NCBI GenBank assembly: GCA_024234875.1
Contig: JACKNM010000008.1
Coordinates: 124,001-188,000, forward strand
From: Ectothiorhodospiraceae bacterium
GTDB taxonomy: Bacteria; Pseudomonadota; Gammaproteobacteria; HK1
DNA: 64,000 nt
Direction of reading: 5' to 3'
Program-made: the position numbers and the translations under genes
Shown here: positions 54,564-63,597 of the stretch, piece after piece
How the letters are laid out: the number at the start of each line of letters is the position of its first letter
Position numbering within the stretch: position 1 is the first letter of the stretch
The notes under the pieces: model-generated
What the model saw: the letters and a program-made list of their open reading frames with translations, nothing else
Told to the model about the DNA's origin: nothing
Database searches by the model: none

Positions 54564-56418
54564 GTCCGCGGGCACCGCGCCCGAGCCGGTCGACCAGGCG
54601 GCTGTCGACGAGCGTCCGGTCGTCCTCCTGGTCGACGACGAGCCAGGCATCCTGGCGGCGCTGAGACGGTTGCTGCGCCGTAGCCCCTACACGGTGCTGA
54701 CGGCGGCGGATGGGCTCCAGGCGTTGGAGATTCTCGGTCACAGCCCGGTGACGGTGGTGGTGGCCGACTACCGGATGCCGCGCATGAACGGCGCGGAGCT
54801 CCTGCTCGAGGCCAGGCGGCTGGCACCGGACACGGTGCGCATCCTGCTCACCGGCGACGCCGATCTCCACGTGGTATCCGACGCCCTCAACAAGGGCGCG
54901 ATCTTCAAGTTCCTGCTCAAGCCCTGGGACCAGGAAGGGCTGCTGCGCACCATCGAGGAGGCGGTGCAGATGCATCGTCTCGCGCGCGAGAACGCGCGCC
55001 TCACCCGTGAGCTCGCCGATGCCAACTCCGCGCTTCGCCGCCTCAATACCGAGCTCGCGCAGCGCGTCGAGGAGAAGGCCCGCGAGCTCGACCGGGCGGT
55101 GTACTACGACGCGCTCACCGGGCTGCCGAACCGGACCCTGCTCGCCGACCGGCTGACCCAGAGCATCATGCACGCGCGCCGCTCGGGTCAGCACGTGGCG
55201 GTGCTCCTGCTCGACGTCGACCGGCTCAAGCACGTCAACGACACCCTCGGCCACGACGCCGGAGATGCCCTGCTGGAAGCGCTCGCCGGACGGCTGGAAC
55301 GCAACGTGCGCGGCGGAGACACGGTGGCGCGGGTGAACGGCGACGAGTTCGCGTTCGTCCTCGGCGACCTCGCCGACGAGCAGCAGGTGCACATGGTCGC
55401 CAACCGCATCCTGCGCGACGTGGCCGAGCCGTTCCGGATCTGCGGGCACGAGATCTACCTCGCCGCGAGCATCGGCGCGAGCATCTTCCCGGGCGACGGC
55501 ACCACCGGTCCGGACTTGCTGCGCACCGCCGGCGTCGCCCTCCACCATGCGATGGAGGAAGGCGGAGGGCGATTCCACTTCCACGCCGAGCCGTTGAATC
55601 GTCGCAATCAGCGCCGCCTCACGCTCGAGACCCAGCTCCGCCGCGCGGTGGAGCGCCAGGAGTTCGTGCTCCACTACCAGCCGCGGGTCGACGCGCGTAG
55701 CGGGCTACCCCGCGGTGCCGAGGCGCTGCTGCGCTGGGCGCATCCGGAGCGTGGCCTGGTCCCCCCGGGTGAGTTCATTCCCCTGCTCGAGGAGACCGGG
55801 CTCATCGTTCCGGTCGGCGAATGGTGCCTGCACCAGGCGGTCGAGGCGCTCGGTCGCTTCGACGCGGCGGGGCACGACGACCTCTCGGTGTCGGTGAACC
55901 TGTCGCCGCGCCAGGTGGCCGACGCCGACGTCGTCGACGACGTGGTCGCCGCCTTCGCCGCCCTCGCTCGCCCGCTACCGGCGAGCCGACTCGAGCTCGA
56001 GATCACCGAGGGGCTGCTGCTACGCGATGCACCCGCGGTGCACGCCAAGCTCGACGCCTGTCACGATGCCGGGGTGCGCATCGCGATCGACGATTTCGGA
56101 ACCGGCTACTCGTCGCTCAGCTACCTGATGCGCTTCCCGGTCGACGTGCTGAAGATCGACCGCTCCTTCGTGGCCCACGTGAGCCACGCGCGCGATGCCG
56201 AGACGCTGGTCAAGGGGGTGCTCTCGCTCGCCCACGGCCTGCGCCTGACCACCGTCGCCGAGGGCGTGGAGACCCACGCGCAGTGGAGCTTCCTGCGCAT
56301 GCACGGGTGCGAGGAGCTGCAGGGCTATCTGTTCAGTCGCGCGCTGCCGGAGGCGGACTTCCTGCGCTACCTCGCGGGCGACCGCAAGACCGTCCCCACC
56401 CACGGCGGCAACGACTGA
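54544..56418 (+). CDS. REC-GGDEF-EAL response regulator
   Basis: A 624-residue c-di-GMP enzyme. Receiver (about 25-145, Asp75 in VVADYRMPRMNG), coiled coil (145-180), GGDEF (185-345) and EAL (360-610). The GGDEF site is VNGDEF, with Asn for the first Gly, although the I-site RGGD is present, so cyclase activity may be reduced. The EAL is intact: GAEALLRW, NLSPRQ, ELEITEG, AIDDFGTGYSSLSYL, LKIDRSFV and AEGVET. Its main activity is therefore probably c-di-GMP hydrolysis, like HnoB of Shewanella. It overlaps the HD-GYP gene by 20 bp and is one base from the H-NOX gene. Confidence 0.88.
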   Translation: MSARAPESAGTAPEPVDQAAVDERPVVLLVDDEPGILAALRRLLRRSPYTVLTAADGLQALEILGHSPVTVVVADYRMPRMNGAELLLEARRLAPDTVRILLTGDADLHVVSDALNKGAIFKFLLKPWDQEGLLRTIEEAVQMHRLARENARLTRELADANSALRRLNTELAQRVEEKARELDRAVYYDALTGLPNRTLLADRLTQSIMHARRSGQHVAVLLLDVDRLKHVNDTLGHDAGDALLEALAGRLERNVRGGDTVARVNGDEFAFVLGDLADEQQVHMVANRILRDVAEPFRICGHEIYLAASIGASIFPGDGTTGPDLLRTAGVALHHAMEEGGGRFHFHAEPLNRRNQRRLTLETQLRRAVERQEFVLHYQPRVDARSGLPRGAEALLRWAHPERGLVPPGEFIPLLEETGLIVPVGEWCLHQAVEALGRFDAAGHDDLSVSVNLSPRQVADADVVDDVVAAFAALARPLPASRLELEITEGLLLRDAPAVHAKLDACHDAGVRIAIDDFGTGYSSLSYLMRFPVDVLKIDRSFVAHVSHARDAETLVKGVLSLAHGLRLTTVAEGVETHAQWSFLRMHGCEELQGYLFSRALPEADFLRYLAGDRKTVPTHGGND

Positions 56419-56419
56419 G

Positions 56420-56977
56420 ATGCGCGGGCTGGTGCTGACGCTGCTGAACCAGATGGTCGAGGAGCGCCTCGGCTTCGAGGTCTGGGAGCGCGCCCTGGAG
56501 GTGGTCCGCCCGAGCTCGGGCGGTGTCTACACCGCCGGGGAGCGATACGACGACGCCGAGCTCGGCGCGTTGGTCGCCGCCCTCGCAGACATCACCGCGC
56601 TCCCTGCCGACACCCTGGTCACCGATCTCGGACGGTACACGCTGGCGGCCTTCGCCCGCATGCATCCGGAGCACTTCCGCGACCGCAGTGCCCGCGAGCT
56701 GCTGCTGAGCGTCGACCGGGTGATCCACATCGAGGTGCGCAAGCTCCACCCCGACGCCTCGCTCCCCGCGTTCGAGTACGAGACCTCGGACCCGGACCGA
56801 CTGGTGATGCTGTACCGCTCGCCGCGTCGGATGTGCGCCTTCGCGGTCGGACTGGTCGAAGGCGTCGCCCGCCATTACGCGACCCCCATCCACCACCGCG
56901 AGACGCGCTGCCTGCATCGTGGTGACGACCACTGCCGCTTCGAGCTCGCGTTCGGTGAACCCGGCCTCGCCGCCTGA
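56420..56977 (+). CDS. H-NOX (heme-nitric oxide/oxygen binding) sensor
   Basis: A 185-residue heme sensor. It opens with MRGLVLTLLNQMVEERLGFEVWERAL and GVYTAGERYDDAELGALVAAL. The proximal heme ligand is His103 (VIHIEVRKLHPDA), the propionate-binding YxSxR set is Tyr132-Ser134-Arg136, and Pro116 is in place. The distal position that is Tyr140 in the O2-binding Thermoanaerobacter protein is Phe141 here, predicting an NO-selective sensor. The C-terminus has extra His/Cys residues (IHHRETRCLHRGDDHCRFE). It lies one base after the GGDEF-EAL gene and overlaps the kinase gene, so all four are co-translated. Confidence 0.88.
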   Translation: MRGLVLTLLNQMVEERLGFEVWERALEVVRPSSGGVYTAGERYDDAELGALVAALADITALPADTLVTDLGRYTLAAFARMHPEHFRDRSARELLLSVDRVIHIEVRKLHPDASLPAFEYETSDPDRLVMLYRSPRRMCAFAVGLVEGVARHYATPIHHRETRCLHRGDDHCRFELAFGEPGLAA

Positions 56978-58544
56978 CGAGTCGGGCACGGTCCCCCGCG
57001 CCGCCTTCGATCGGGAACGCGCGGCACGGCGTCGCTCCGAGCAGCTCCTCGAGGAACGCGCGCGCGAGCTCTTCGTCGCCAACGAGTCGCTGCGCGCGCA
57101 CGTCGACTCCCTGGCCCAGCGCGCATTCGAGCTCGAGCTACTGCACGATCTCACCGCCTACACCCACGAGAACGTCACCCGCACGCAGGCTCTGCAGGCC
57201 TTCGTCTACTTCGTCTGCACCAAGAGCCTGTGGCCGACCGGCCATGTCTACCTGGTGGAGTCGGACGACGACGGTGAGCCGCGCCTGCGCTCGAGCGGAC
57301 TGTGGCACTTCCTCGACCCCGAGCCCTGGGCGGCGTTTCGCAAGGTGACCGAGGGTACGGTGTTCCGACGCGGCGAGGGGCTACCCGGGCGGGTTCTGGC
57401 CCGCGCCGCCGCGGCGTGGATTCCGTCGGCGCGCGACGATGCGAACTTCCCGCGGGCGGCGCTCTGCCCGGAGCTGGCGCTCGGCTCCGCCTTCGCGGTG
57501 CCGATTGCCCTCTTCGGCGAGGTGGTGGCGGTGGCGGAGTTCTTCACCAGCGCGCGGAGCGAGCCCGACGCGGCGCTGCTGCGGACGGTGGAGACCGCGT
57601 CGATGCACCTCGGCACCGCGCTCGAGCGACGCGCGCGCACCAAGGAGCTGGAGCTCCGGGTAGACGAGCTGCGGCGCGTCAATCTCACGCTGCGCTCGAC
57701 GCAGGCCCAGCTCGTCGAATCGGAGAAGTTCGCGAGCCTCGGCGTGATGGCGGCCGGGATCGCGCACGAGATCAACAACCCCGTCGCATTCGTGACCAGC
57801 AACGCGGAGACCCTGCGCAGCTACCTGCATCAGCTCCGGGGCGCGGCGCCGGACCTCCGCCGCCTGCTCGAGGTGGCGCTCGCGAGCACCGACGCCGACG
57901 TCGCCGACGCCGCGCGGGCCGCGCGCGCGGCCTGCGAGGACCACGAGATCGACTATCTGCTGGAGGATAGCGGCGCCCTGCTGACGGAATCGCTGATCGG
58001 GCTGCGACGGGTCCGCGACGTGGTCACCAACCTGCGGCGCTTCGCGCGCTCCGACGACGGCGCGCTGGCGGCGACCGATCTCAACGGCACCCTCGAGTCG
58101 GTCATCAAGATCACTGCCAACGAGCTCGCTGCCGAGTGCGACGTCCGGCGTGACTTCGCCGAGCTCCCGCCCGTGCGTTGTCATCCCGCGCAGATCCAGC
58201 AGGCTCTCATCCAGGTCCTGGTCAACGCCTTCCAGGCCGTGGCCGACGGTGGCACGGTGAGCGTGCGCACCCGCGTCGTCGACGACCACGTCGAGATCGC
58301 GATCAGTGACGACGGGCCGGGGATCGACCCCGATCACCTCGACAAGCTGTTCACGCCGTTCTTCACCACCCGGCCGGTAGGGCAGGGCTCCGGGCTGGGC
58401 CTGTCCTCCGCCTACGGCATCGTGCGCCGCCATGGCGGCGAGATCCGGGTGATGTCGGAGCCGGGCAAGGGAGCGACGTTCGTGGTGCGACTACCGGTAG
58501 CCGAGCCGAGCGAGGAGACCCCACTCAGCTCATCCGCGGCCTGA
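56955..58544 (+). CDS. H-NOX-associated histidine kinase (GAF-HisKA-HATPase)
   Basis: About 529 residues, soluble. An N-terminal coiled coil (FDRERAARRRSEQLLEERARELFVANESL) is followed by a GAF domain (about 65-215) and a second coil (TKELELRVDELRRVNLTLRS). The HisKA has H-box His271 (GIAHEINNPVAFVTSN); the HATPase has VLVNAFQAV, DDGPGIDPDHLDKLFTPFF and GQGSGLGLSSAYGIVRRHGG. The end lacks a receiver. It matches the HnoK role: ligand-bound H-NOX changes its autophosphorylation, and phosphate goes to the two REC proteins of this operon. The start is uncertain (GTG 56955, or GTG 56919 for 541 residues). Confidence 0.87.
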   Translation: MNPASPPDESGTVPRAAFDRERAARRRSEQLLEERARELFVANESLRAHVDSLAQRAFELELLHDLTAYTHENVTRTQALQAFVYFVCTKSLWPTGHVYLVESDDDGEPRLRSSGLWHFLDPEPWAAFRKVTEGTVFRRGEGLPGRVLARAAAAWIPSARDDANFPRAALCPELALGSAFAVPIALFGEVVAVAEFFTSARSEPDAALLRTVETASMHLGTALERRARTKELELRVDELRRVNLTLRSTQAQLVESEKFASLGVMAAGIAHEINNPVAFVTSNAETLRSYLHQLRGAAPDLRRLLEVALASTDADVADAARAARAACEDHEIDYLLEDSGALLTESLIGLRRVRDVVTNLRRFARSDDGALAATDLNGTLESVIKITANELAAECDVRRDFAELPPVRCHPAQIQQALIQVLVNAFQAVADGGTVSVRTRVVDDHVEIAISDDGPGIDPDHLDKLFTPFFTTRPVGQGSGLGLSSAYGIVRRHGGEIRVMSEPGKGATFVVRLPVAEPSEETPLSSSAA

Positions 58545-58603
58545 CCGGCTGCCGAGGCATCCGAGCGCCCCGGACAGCTCCCCCGTCGCCCGCACGGTGC
58601 GGC

Positions 58604-58620
58604 CGGTCGGACCCCGACCG
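58604..58620. terminator. Hairpin between the H-NOX operon and the convergent aminotransferase
   Basis: Arms 58604-58610 and 58614-58620 pair perfectly (7 bp) around a 3-nt loop in the 82-bp convergent gap. It has no T-tract. Confidence 0.45.
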
Positions 58621-58626
58621 ACGCTC

Positions 58627-60003
58627 TCAGCCGCGCAGGCTCTTCGCGGCCTCGTCCAGACCGCGCTCCAGGCGATCGAACAAGTCGTCGACCTGGGTCT
58701 CGTCGATGATCAGGGGCGGGCAGGTCGCCACCGCGTCGCCCGGCAGGGCGCGGGTGATCAGACCGTTGGCGACGGTCCGCTCGAACACCTGATTGGCCGC
58801 CTTGCGCTCCGGCGCGAACGACGCCCTGGTGGCCTTGTCCTCGACGATCTCGATGGCGCCGACCAGGCCGACGCCGCGCGCCTCACCCACCAGCGGGTGG
58901 TCACCGAGCGCATGCAGCCGCTGTTGAAAACGCGGTGCGACCGCGCGCACGTGGCCGAGGATGTCGCGCTCCTCGTAGATGCGCAGGGTCTCCAGCGCGA
59001 CCGCGGCGCACACCGGGTGCCCGCCGTAGGTGTAACCCATGCCGAACGCGCCGTGCTTGGCGCTGAGATCGCGGAACGCCTCGTAGATCGGCTGCGAGAT
59101 CATCACCGCCGAGATCGGCAGGTAGGCCGACGACAGCTGCTTCGCGCAGGTCACCATGTCGGGCACGATGCCGTAGGTCTGCGAGCCCCACATGTTGGCG
59201 GTGCGCCCGAACCCGCAGATGACCTCGTCGGCCACCATCAGCACGTCGTGACGACGCAGCACCGCCTGAACCTTCTCGAAGTAGGTACGCGGCGGCGGGA
59301 TCACCCCGCCCGCCCCCATCACCGGCTCGGCGACGAACGCCGCCACCGTCTCCGGGCCCTCGGCGAGGATGAGCTGCTCCAGGCTGTCGGCCAGCCGGGT
59401 GGCGAAGTCCTCCTCGGACTCCCCCGGCCTGGCGCCACGGTAGTGGTGGGGGGTGTCGGTGGTCAGGAAGCGATCGCTCACCGGGAGATCGAAGTCGTTC
59501 TGCATCAGCGGGATCGCGGTCAGGCTGCCGCCGGCGACGGTCACGCCGTGATAGCCACGCTTGCGCGAGATGATCTTCTTCTTCTCGCGCCGACCCAGCG
59601 CGTTGTTGTAGTACCAGGCGAACTTGATCGCGGTGTCGATGGCCTCGGAGCCGGAGTTGAGCAGGAACGCGTGCGCCATCGGCTCCGGCGCGATGCGGAT
59701 GAGGTGCTCGCAGAGCTCGATCACCGGCTCGGTCGAGCGATGGGCGAAGGTGTGCGAGTACGGCAGGATCCCGAGCTGGCGCGTCGCGGCGTCGATCAGG
59801 CGCTGCTCGTTGAACCCGAGCGACACGCACCACAGGCCGGCCAGGCCCTCGATGTAGCGGTTGCCCTCGTCGTCCCAGATGTAGATGCCCTCACCGCGGC
59901 TGATGACGTGCGGTCCGCGCTGCTCGTGGGCGGCGAGGTTGGTGTACGGGTGCATGGTGTAGGCCACGTCGCGGGCGGCCAGCGAATTGGGTGCGTATGG
60001 CAT
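58627..60003 (-). CDS. Class III omega-aminotransferase
   Basis: A 458-residue PLP enzyme. It has [12 protein letters not shown] near the N-terminus, [31 protein letters not shown], the [16 protein letters not shown] loop and DEVICGFGR. The PLP lysine is K288 in [19 protein letters not shown]. It falls among omega-amino acid, polyamine or beta-alanine:pyruvate aminotransferases; the substrate is uncertain. Start: ATG 60003, with GAGGAGG upstream. It follows an SDR gene on the same strand by 88 bp, hinting at a short amine/alcohol catabolic operon. Confidence 0.9.
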   Translation of the reverse strand: MPYAPNSLAARDVAYTMHPYTNLAAHEQRGPHVISRGEGIYIWDDEGNRYIEGLAGLWCVSLGFNEQRLIDAATRQLGILPYSHTFAHRSTEPVIELCEHLIRIAPEPMAHAFLLNSGSEAIDTAIKFAWYYNNALGRREKKKIISRKRGYHGVTVAGGSLTAIPLMQNDFDLPVSDRFLTTDTPHHYRGARPGESEEDFATRLADSLEQLILAEGPETVAAFVAEPVMGAGGVIPPPRTYFEKVQAVLRRHDVLMVADEVICGFGRTANMWGSQTYGIVPDMVTCAKQLSSAYLPISAVMISQPIYEAFRDLSAKHGAFGMGYTYGGHPVCAAVALETLRIYEERDILGHVRAVAPRFQQRLHALGDHPLVGEARGVGLVGAIEIVEDKATRASFAPERKAANQVFERTVANGLITRALPGDAVATCPPLIIDETQVDDLFDRLERGLDEAAKSLRG

Positions 60004-60091
60004 GGCGTCGACGCCTCCTCGTCGGGTGGTGCGCATCTCGCGACCCCGGGCACCGGCATCGGCCGACACCCGCGGCGAGACGCGGCGCGGG

Positions 60092-60838
60092 TCAGACGTG
60101 CTGACCGCCGTTGATGTGGACCTCGGTACCGGTCACGTAGCTCGCCGCGTTCGAGCACAGGAAGTAGATCGTGCTGGCGACCTCCTCCGGCTCGCCGAGG
60201 CGGCGCAGTGGAATGTGCTTGGCCAGCTCGGCGGCGCCCGGCGACAGGATTGGTGTGTCGATCTCGCCGGGGGCGATGGCATTGACGCGCACCCCGAGCG
60301 GCCCGAAATCGGCCGCCATCTCGCGCGTCAGCGCGGCGAGCGCCGCCTTCGACGTCGCGTAGGCGGTGCCCGCGAAAGGGTGCACCCGACTGCCCGCGAT
60401 CGAGGTCACGTTGACGATGCAACCGCGACCGGCCTGCAGCTCCGACATCAGGCCGCGCGCCAGCATGATCGGGGCGAAGAAGTTGACCTGGAAGACCGTC
60501 GACCAGTCACCCATGTCGGTGTTGATGGCGTTCAGTCGCGAGCCGCCCGCGCCCTTCGGCGAGATGCCGGCGTTGTTGACCAGCGCGTGCAGCGGGCCGC
60601 CGACCAGGCGCCGGCGGATCTCCTCGATTCCCGACTCGAGCGCGTCGCGGTCGGCCAGATCGACCACCACGTGGTCCTCGGGACCCGCCTCCCAGGGGCA
60701 GTCCTCCGGAAACGGGTGCCGCGAGCAGGTGATGACGCGCCACCCGGCGCTCGAGAAGCGCTTGACCGTGGCGTGCCCGATCCCGCGACTCGCGCCGGTC
60801 AGGATCAGCGTCCGTCTGTCGTTGCGACCTGTCTCCAC
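60092..60838 (-). CDS. Short-chain dehydrogenase/reductase (SDR)
   Basis: A ~248-residue classical SDR. Cofactor loop [14 protein letters not shown] motif as [10 protein letters not shown], Ser in VTSIAGSR and Tyr/Lys in YATSKAA. Later [13 protein letters not shown] and a C-terminal [12 protein letters not shown] are typical of the 3-oxoacyl/sugar dehydrogenase group. CSRHPFP at the end of the second strand (Arg) points to NADP preference. The start is GTG (60838, or the adjacent GTG at 60841) with AAGG nearby; the frame open to 62026 is a shadow of the threonine aldolase gene. Confidence 0.85.
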   Translation of the reverse strand: METGRNDRRTLILTGASRGIGHATVKRFSSAGWRVITCSRHPFPEDCPWEAGPEDHVVVDLADRDALESGIEEIRRRLVGGPLHALVNNAGISPKGAGGSRLNAINTDMGDWSTVFQVNFFAPIMLARGLMSELQAGRGCIVNVTSIAGSRVHPFAGTAYATSKAALAALTREMAADFGPLGVRVNAIAPGEIDTPILSPGAAELAKHIPLRRLGEPEEVASTIYFLCSNAASYVTGTEVHINGGQHV

Positions 60839-60935
60839 CACCTGCGCCTTGGGCGAGCGCCGACACCGGCCGGCCAAGCATACACGCGCCCGCACCCACG
60901 GTGCAGCCGCGCCGCCGGCGCACCGGCCGCTGTGG

Positions 60936-60941
60936 TAATCT
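60936..60941 (+). promoter_or_regulatory. Possible -10 box TAATCT for ltaE
   Basis: TAATCT lies 41 bp before ATG 60983 within the 144-bp divergent spacer. The -35 region is poor. Confidence 0.3.
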
Positions 60942-60982
60942 CGCCCGGCCGCCCTGCGGCCCCACCGTTGAGAGCAGCCGAC

Positions 60983-61996
60983 ATGAAGACGATCGATCTC
61001 CGCAGCGACACCGTGACCCGCCCGACGGCGGCGATGCGCGCCGCGATGGCCGCGGCCGAGGTCGGCGACGACGTGTACGGCGAGGATCCGACGGTCAACC
61101 TCCTGGAGCGGCGCGCCGCCGAGCTGTCGGGGCACGAGGCGGCGCTGTTCGTCTCGAGCGGCACCCAGGGCAACCTGCTCGCCCTGCTCAGCCATTGCCA
61201 GCGCGGCGACGAGTACATCGTCGGGCAGCTCGCCCACAGCTATCGGTCCGAGGGTGGCGGTGCGGCCGCGCTCGGCGGCATCCAGCCGCAGCCGATCGAG
61301 CAGGAGCCAGACGGGCGTCTCGACCTGGACCGTGTCGAGCAGGCGGTGAAGCCGGTCGATTTCCACTACGCGCGCACGCGGCTCATCTGCCTCGAGAACA
61401 CCTGGCGCGGCATGGTCGCACCGCTCGACTACCTGCAGCAGGCGCGGCGGCTCGCCGACCGCCACGGCCTCGCGCTGCACCTCGACGGTGCGCGGGTCTT
61501 CAATGCGACGGTCAAGCTCGGCATCGAGCCGCGCCAGATGACCGCGCTGTTCGACAGCCTGTCGTTCTGCCTGTCCAAGGGGCTCGGCGCCCCGGTCGGC
61601 TCGATGCTCTGCGGCTCCGAGGCGCTCATCGGCCGGGCGCGGCGCTGGCGCAAGGTGGTCGGCGGGGGCATGCGGCAGGCCGGCGTGCTCGCGGCGGCGG
61701 GGTTGTTCGCCCTCGACCAGCACATCGAGCGGCTCGGAGAGGACCACGACAACGCCGCGCGGCTGGCCCGCGGCCTGGCAGCCGCGGGGCCGGTCGACAC
61801 CGCGGTCGCCCCGGTGGAGACGAACATGGTGTTCGCACGTGTCCCCGAGCCCCGGCGCGAGGCCTACCTCGCGTTCATGGCCGACCGCGGCATCCGGCTC
61901 GGCCGTGGCAGCCCGATGCGGCTGGTGACCCATCTCGACATCAGCGCCGACGACGTCGACTACGTGGTCGAGTCGACTCGCGAGTTCTTCCACTGA
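60983..61996 (+). CDS. ltaE: Low-specificity L-threonine aldolase
   Basis: A 337-residue fold-type I PLP enzyme that splits L-threonine and L-allo-threonine to glycine and acetaldehyde. It begins [19 protein letters not shown] and shows [25 protein letters not shown] and the PLP lysine K199 in [14 protein letters not shown]. It ends [14 protein letters not shown]. Length fits LtaE (~333-345). Divergent from the SDR/aminotransferase pair; a 10-bp hairpin follows at 62003-62036. Confidence 0.92.
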   Translation: MKTIDLRSDTVTRPTAAMRAAMAAAEVGDDVYGEDPTVNLLERRAAELSGHEAALFVSSGTQGNLLALLSHCQRGDEYIVGQLAHSYRSEGGGAAALGGIQPQPIEQEPDGRLDLDRVEQAVKPVDFHYARTRLICLENTWRGMVAPLDYLQQARRLADRHGLALHLDGARVFNATVKLGIEPRQMTALFDSLSFCLSKGLGAPVGSMLCGSEALIGRARRWRKVVGGGMRQAGVLAAAGLFALDQHIERLGEDHDNAARLARGLAAAGPVDTAVAPVETNMVFARVPEPRREAYLAFMADRGIRLGRGSPMRLVTHLDISADDVDYVVESTREFFH

Positions 61997-62002
61997 GGCG
62001 CA

Positions 62003-62036
62003 GGCAGGGCGGGCGCGGCGGCGCATCCGCCCTGCC
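62003..62036 (+). terminator. Hairpin after ltaE
   Basis: A perfect 10-bp GC stem (62003-62012 with 62027-62036) and a 14-nt loop lie seven bases after the ltaE stop. It would insulate the sigma-54 regulatory region that follows. Confidence 0.5.
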
Positions 62037-62053
62037 CGCTCCGCAGGGACTGC

Positions 62054-62070
62054 TGTCGAAAAACCTTACA
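62054..62070 (+). promoter_or_regulatory. Upstream element, distal copy (TGTCG-N7-TTACA)
   Basis: TGTCGAAAAACCTTACA has all ten fixed bases. Its centre is about 260 bp upstream of the -12 box of the PEP-CTERM promoter. The surrounding 62037-62402 region is otherwise non-coding. Confidence 0.6.
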
Positions 62071-62219
62071 GCCACCGACTCGCCGCGCCGGCCCCGAACT
62101 GACGGCTCCGGTCGCGCCCGAAACCCGCGCAACGTGCTGTTTCAGCGCTTTTTCGGCCAGTCCGACCGCAGTTCTCGCGCGCCCGACCGAGGGTCGCGTG
62201 GAGAAATCGCCGCCGCGCC

Positions 62220-62236
62220 TGTCGGCATTCTTTACA
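62220..62236 (+). promoter_or_regulatory. Upstream element, proximal copy (TGTCG-N7-TTACA)
   Basis: TGTCGGCATTCTTTACA has all ten fixed bases and is centred 95 bp upstream of the -12 GC, close to the 86 bp seen at the SLT promoter. An AT-rich stretch (62265-62300) separates it from the promoter, suitable for DNA bending. Confidence 0.65.
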
Positions 62237-62309
62237 GGCCGTCCCGCAAGTCGCCTTCGATCCGTTTCCGTTTTCTGTAAGTGATTGTTTTCAAAGATCA
62301 TCAACGCCG

Positions 62310-62326
62310 TGGCCCGTCGATTGCAT
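62310..62326 (+). promoter_or_regulatory. Sigma-54 promoter (-24/-12) of the PEP-CTERM gene
   Basis: TGGCCCGTCGATTGCAT has GG (62311-62312) and GC (62323-62324) exactly 12 bases apart and a consensus -12 TTGCAT. The predicted start is near 62336. Confidence 0.75.
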
Positions 62327-62402
62327 GATCTGGCGCAGACGAGTTCAGGACGTCCCGAGCGCAATGCGTGCCGCGCCCCGGGACCGCAACGAGAGACAAC
62401 GC

Positions 62403-63482
62403 GTGACCCAGAATCACATCGAGCGACCGAACCCGCGCCGCAACGCACGCCGAATGCTCGCCTGCGCCGTCGGGCTCGCCGTGGCCTCGGCCGCGCTGCC
62501 GGCCTCGGCAGCGCTGCAGTCCTTCACCATCGACCCGGGCCGTTACCAGTACCCGGTCGGCGGTGACAACGGCGGCAGCACCATCGGCGCCACGGCGCCG
62601 GCCGACACCAGCCCGGTCGGCGGGAACACCGTGCAGCACGGCACCGTGCTCTCGAACGACACTGCCCTCGGCGAGCGGCCGTTCTTCCACGATCTGATCG
62701 TCGACAGCCAGGGCGCGAGCCTCCTCGACGCCAACATCGTGTGGGCGTCGGGCGGAAGCTGGCCGAACTGGAACACGCACACCTACAACCAGTACGGCAC
62801 CGGAACCGAGCAGAACGGCTCCAACGGCTTCGCCGTCGCGTTCGACACCCACGCCAGCTACACCGAGGACGGGGATCTCGAGGATCCGTTCAAGAATCCG
62901 GCGACGGGGCTCGATTGGGGCTATTCCGGAACCGGATCGAACGTCGACGCCGACCTCCGCCGTCCTGGCCACGTCATCACCGTGCAGGAGCGCAACCAGT
63001 ACGCGTCGACCCTGATTGCCGACTGCACCGGTTCCGACGGGCGCTGCAACGACGACGGCATCGCCAACAACAACGTCGGCCCGGACGACGACGCTGCCGG
63101 GCAGTGGCTGTGGTTCGAGTTCAGCATGCCCGTCACCCTGACCGACGCGGCGTTCTTCGACCTCGACGCGGGCTACCAGTCCGAGTTCGCATTCGTCAGC
63201 TTCTACGACGAGAACGGCGGCCAGATCGGTGCCACCGAGACCATCTCCGGCTTCGGCAATCGCTCGGCGATCCGTTGGGCGTTCGGTGATGGCGCGGGCA
63301 CCGGCTCGGGCGTCGAGGGCGTCAGTCAGATGCTGGTGGACTTCACCAGCTCCGGCGCCATCGACCAGATCAACGGCTTCAAGGACATCCCCACCCCGCC
63401 GAACAACGCGATTCCCGCCCCGACCACGCTGGGGCTGCTCGGCCTCGGTCTGGTGGCACTGCGCCGCCGCCGCAGCATCTGA
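62403..63482 (+). CDS. PEP-CTERM sorting-domain protein
   Basis: A 359-residue exported protein. A basic N-terminus and hydrophobic signal (RRMLACAVGLAVASAALPASA, cleavage near residue 36) precede a Gly/Asp/Asn-rich beta-type body without recognised enzyme motifs. The C-terminal sorting tripartite is PAPTTLGLLGLGLVALRRRR: Pro-Ala-Pro variant, membrane helix, Arg cluster. Exosortase would process it during export with exopolysaccharide. Start: GTG 62403 (GAGAG seven bases upstream). The ATG at 62325 overlaps the sigma-54 -12 box and cannot be on that transcript. A terminator hairpin follows. Confidence 0.85.
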   Translation: MTQNHIERPNPRRNARRMLACAVGLAVASAALPASAALQSFTIDPGRYQYPVGGDNGGSTIGATAPADTSPVGGNTVQHGTVLSNDTALGERPFFHDLIVDSQGASLLDANIVWASGGSWPNWNTHTYNQYGTGTEQNGSNGFAVAFDTHASYTEDGDLEDPFKNPATGLDWGYSGTGSNVDADLRRPGHVITVQERNQYASTLIADCTGSDGRCNDDGIANNNVGPDDDAAGQWLWFEFSMPVTLTDAAFFDLDAGYQSEFAFVSFYDENGGQIGATETISGFGNRSAIRWAFGDGAGTGSGVEGVSQMLVDFTSSGAIDQINGFKDIPTPPNNAIPAPTTLGLLGLGLVALRRRRSI

Positions 63483-63495
63483 GCGACACCGACAC

Positions 63496-63523
63496 GGCAC
63501 CCGTCGCTCAGGCGGCGGGTGCC
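63496..63523 (+). terminator. Terminator hairpin after the PEP-CTERM gene
   Basis: A 12-bp stem (63496-63507 with 63512-63523, one T-G pair) and a 4-nt loop lie 13 bases after the stop, between convergent genes. Confidence 0.55.
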
Positions 63524-63597
63524 ACCGACAGACCTGCCCTCGCCTCCGCCACGACCTGCGACTCGGGCCGTGCCAGCGGCACCCGGCATCGCGCCGG

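Noticed and set aside
62276..62292. A third TGTAA-type element at the PEP-CTERM promoter
   Set aside because: TGTAAGTGATTGTTTTC lacks the CGACA half at the required spacing.
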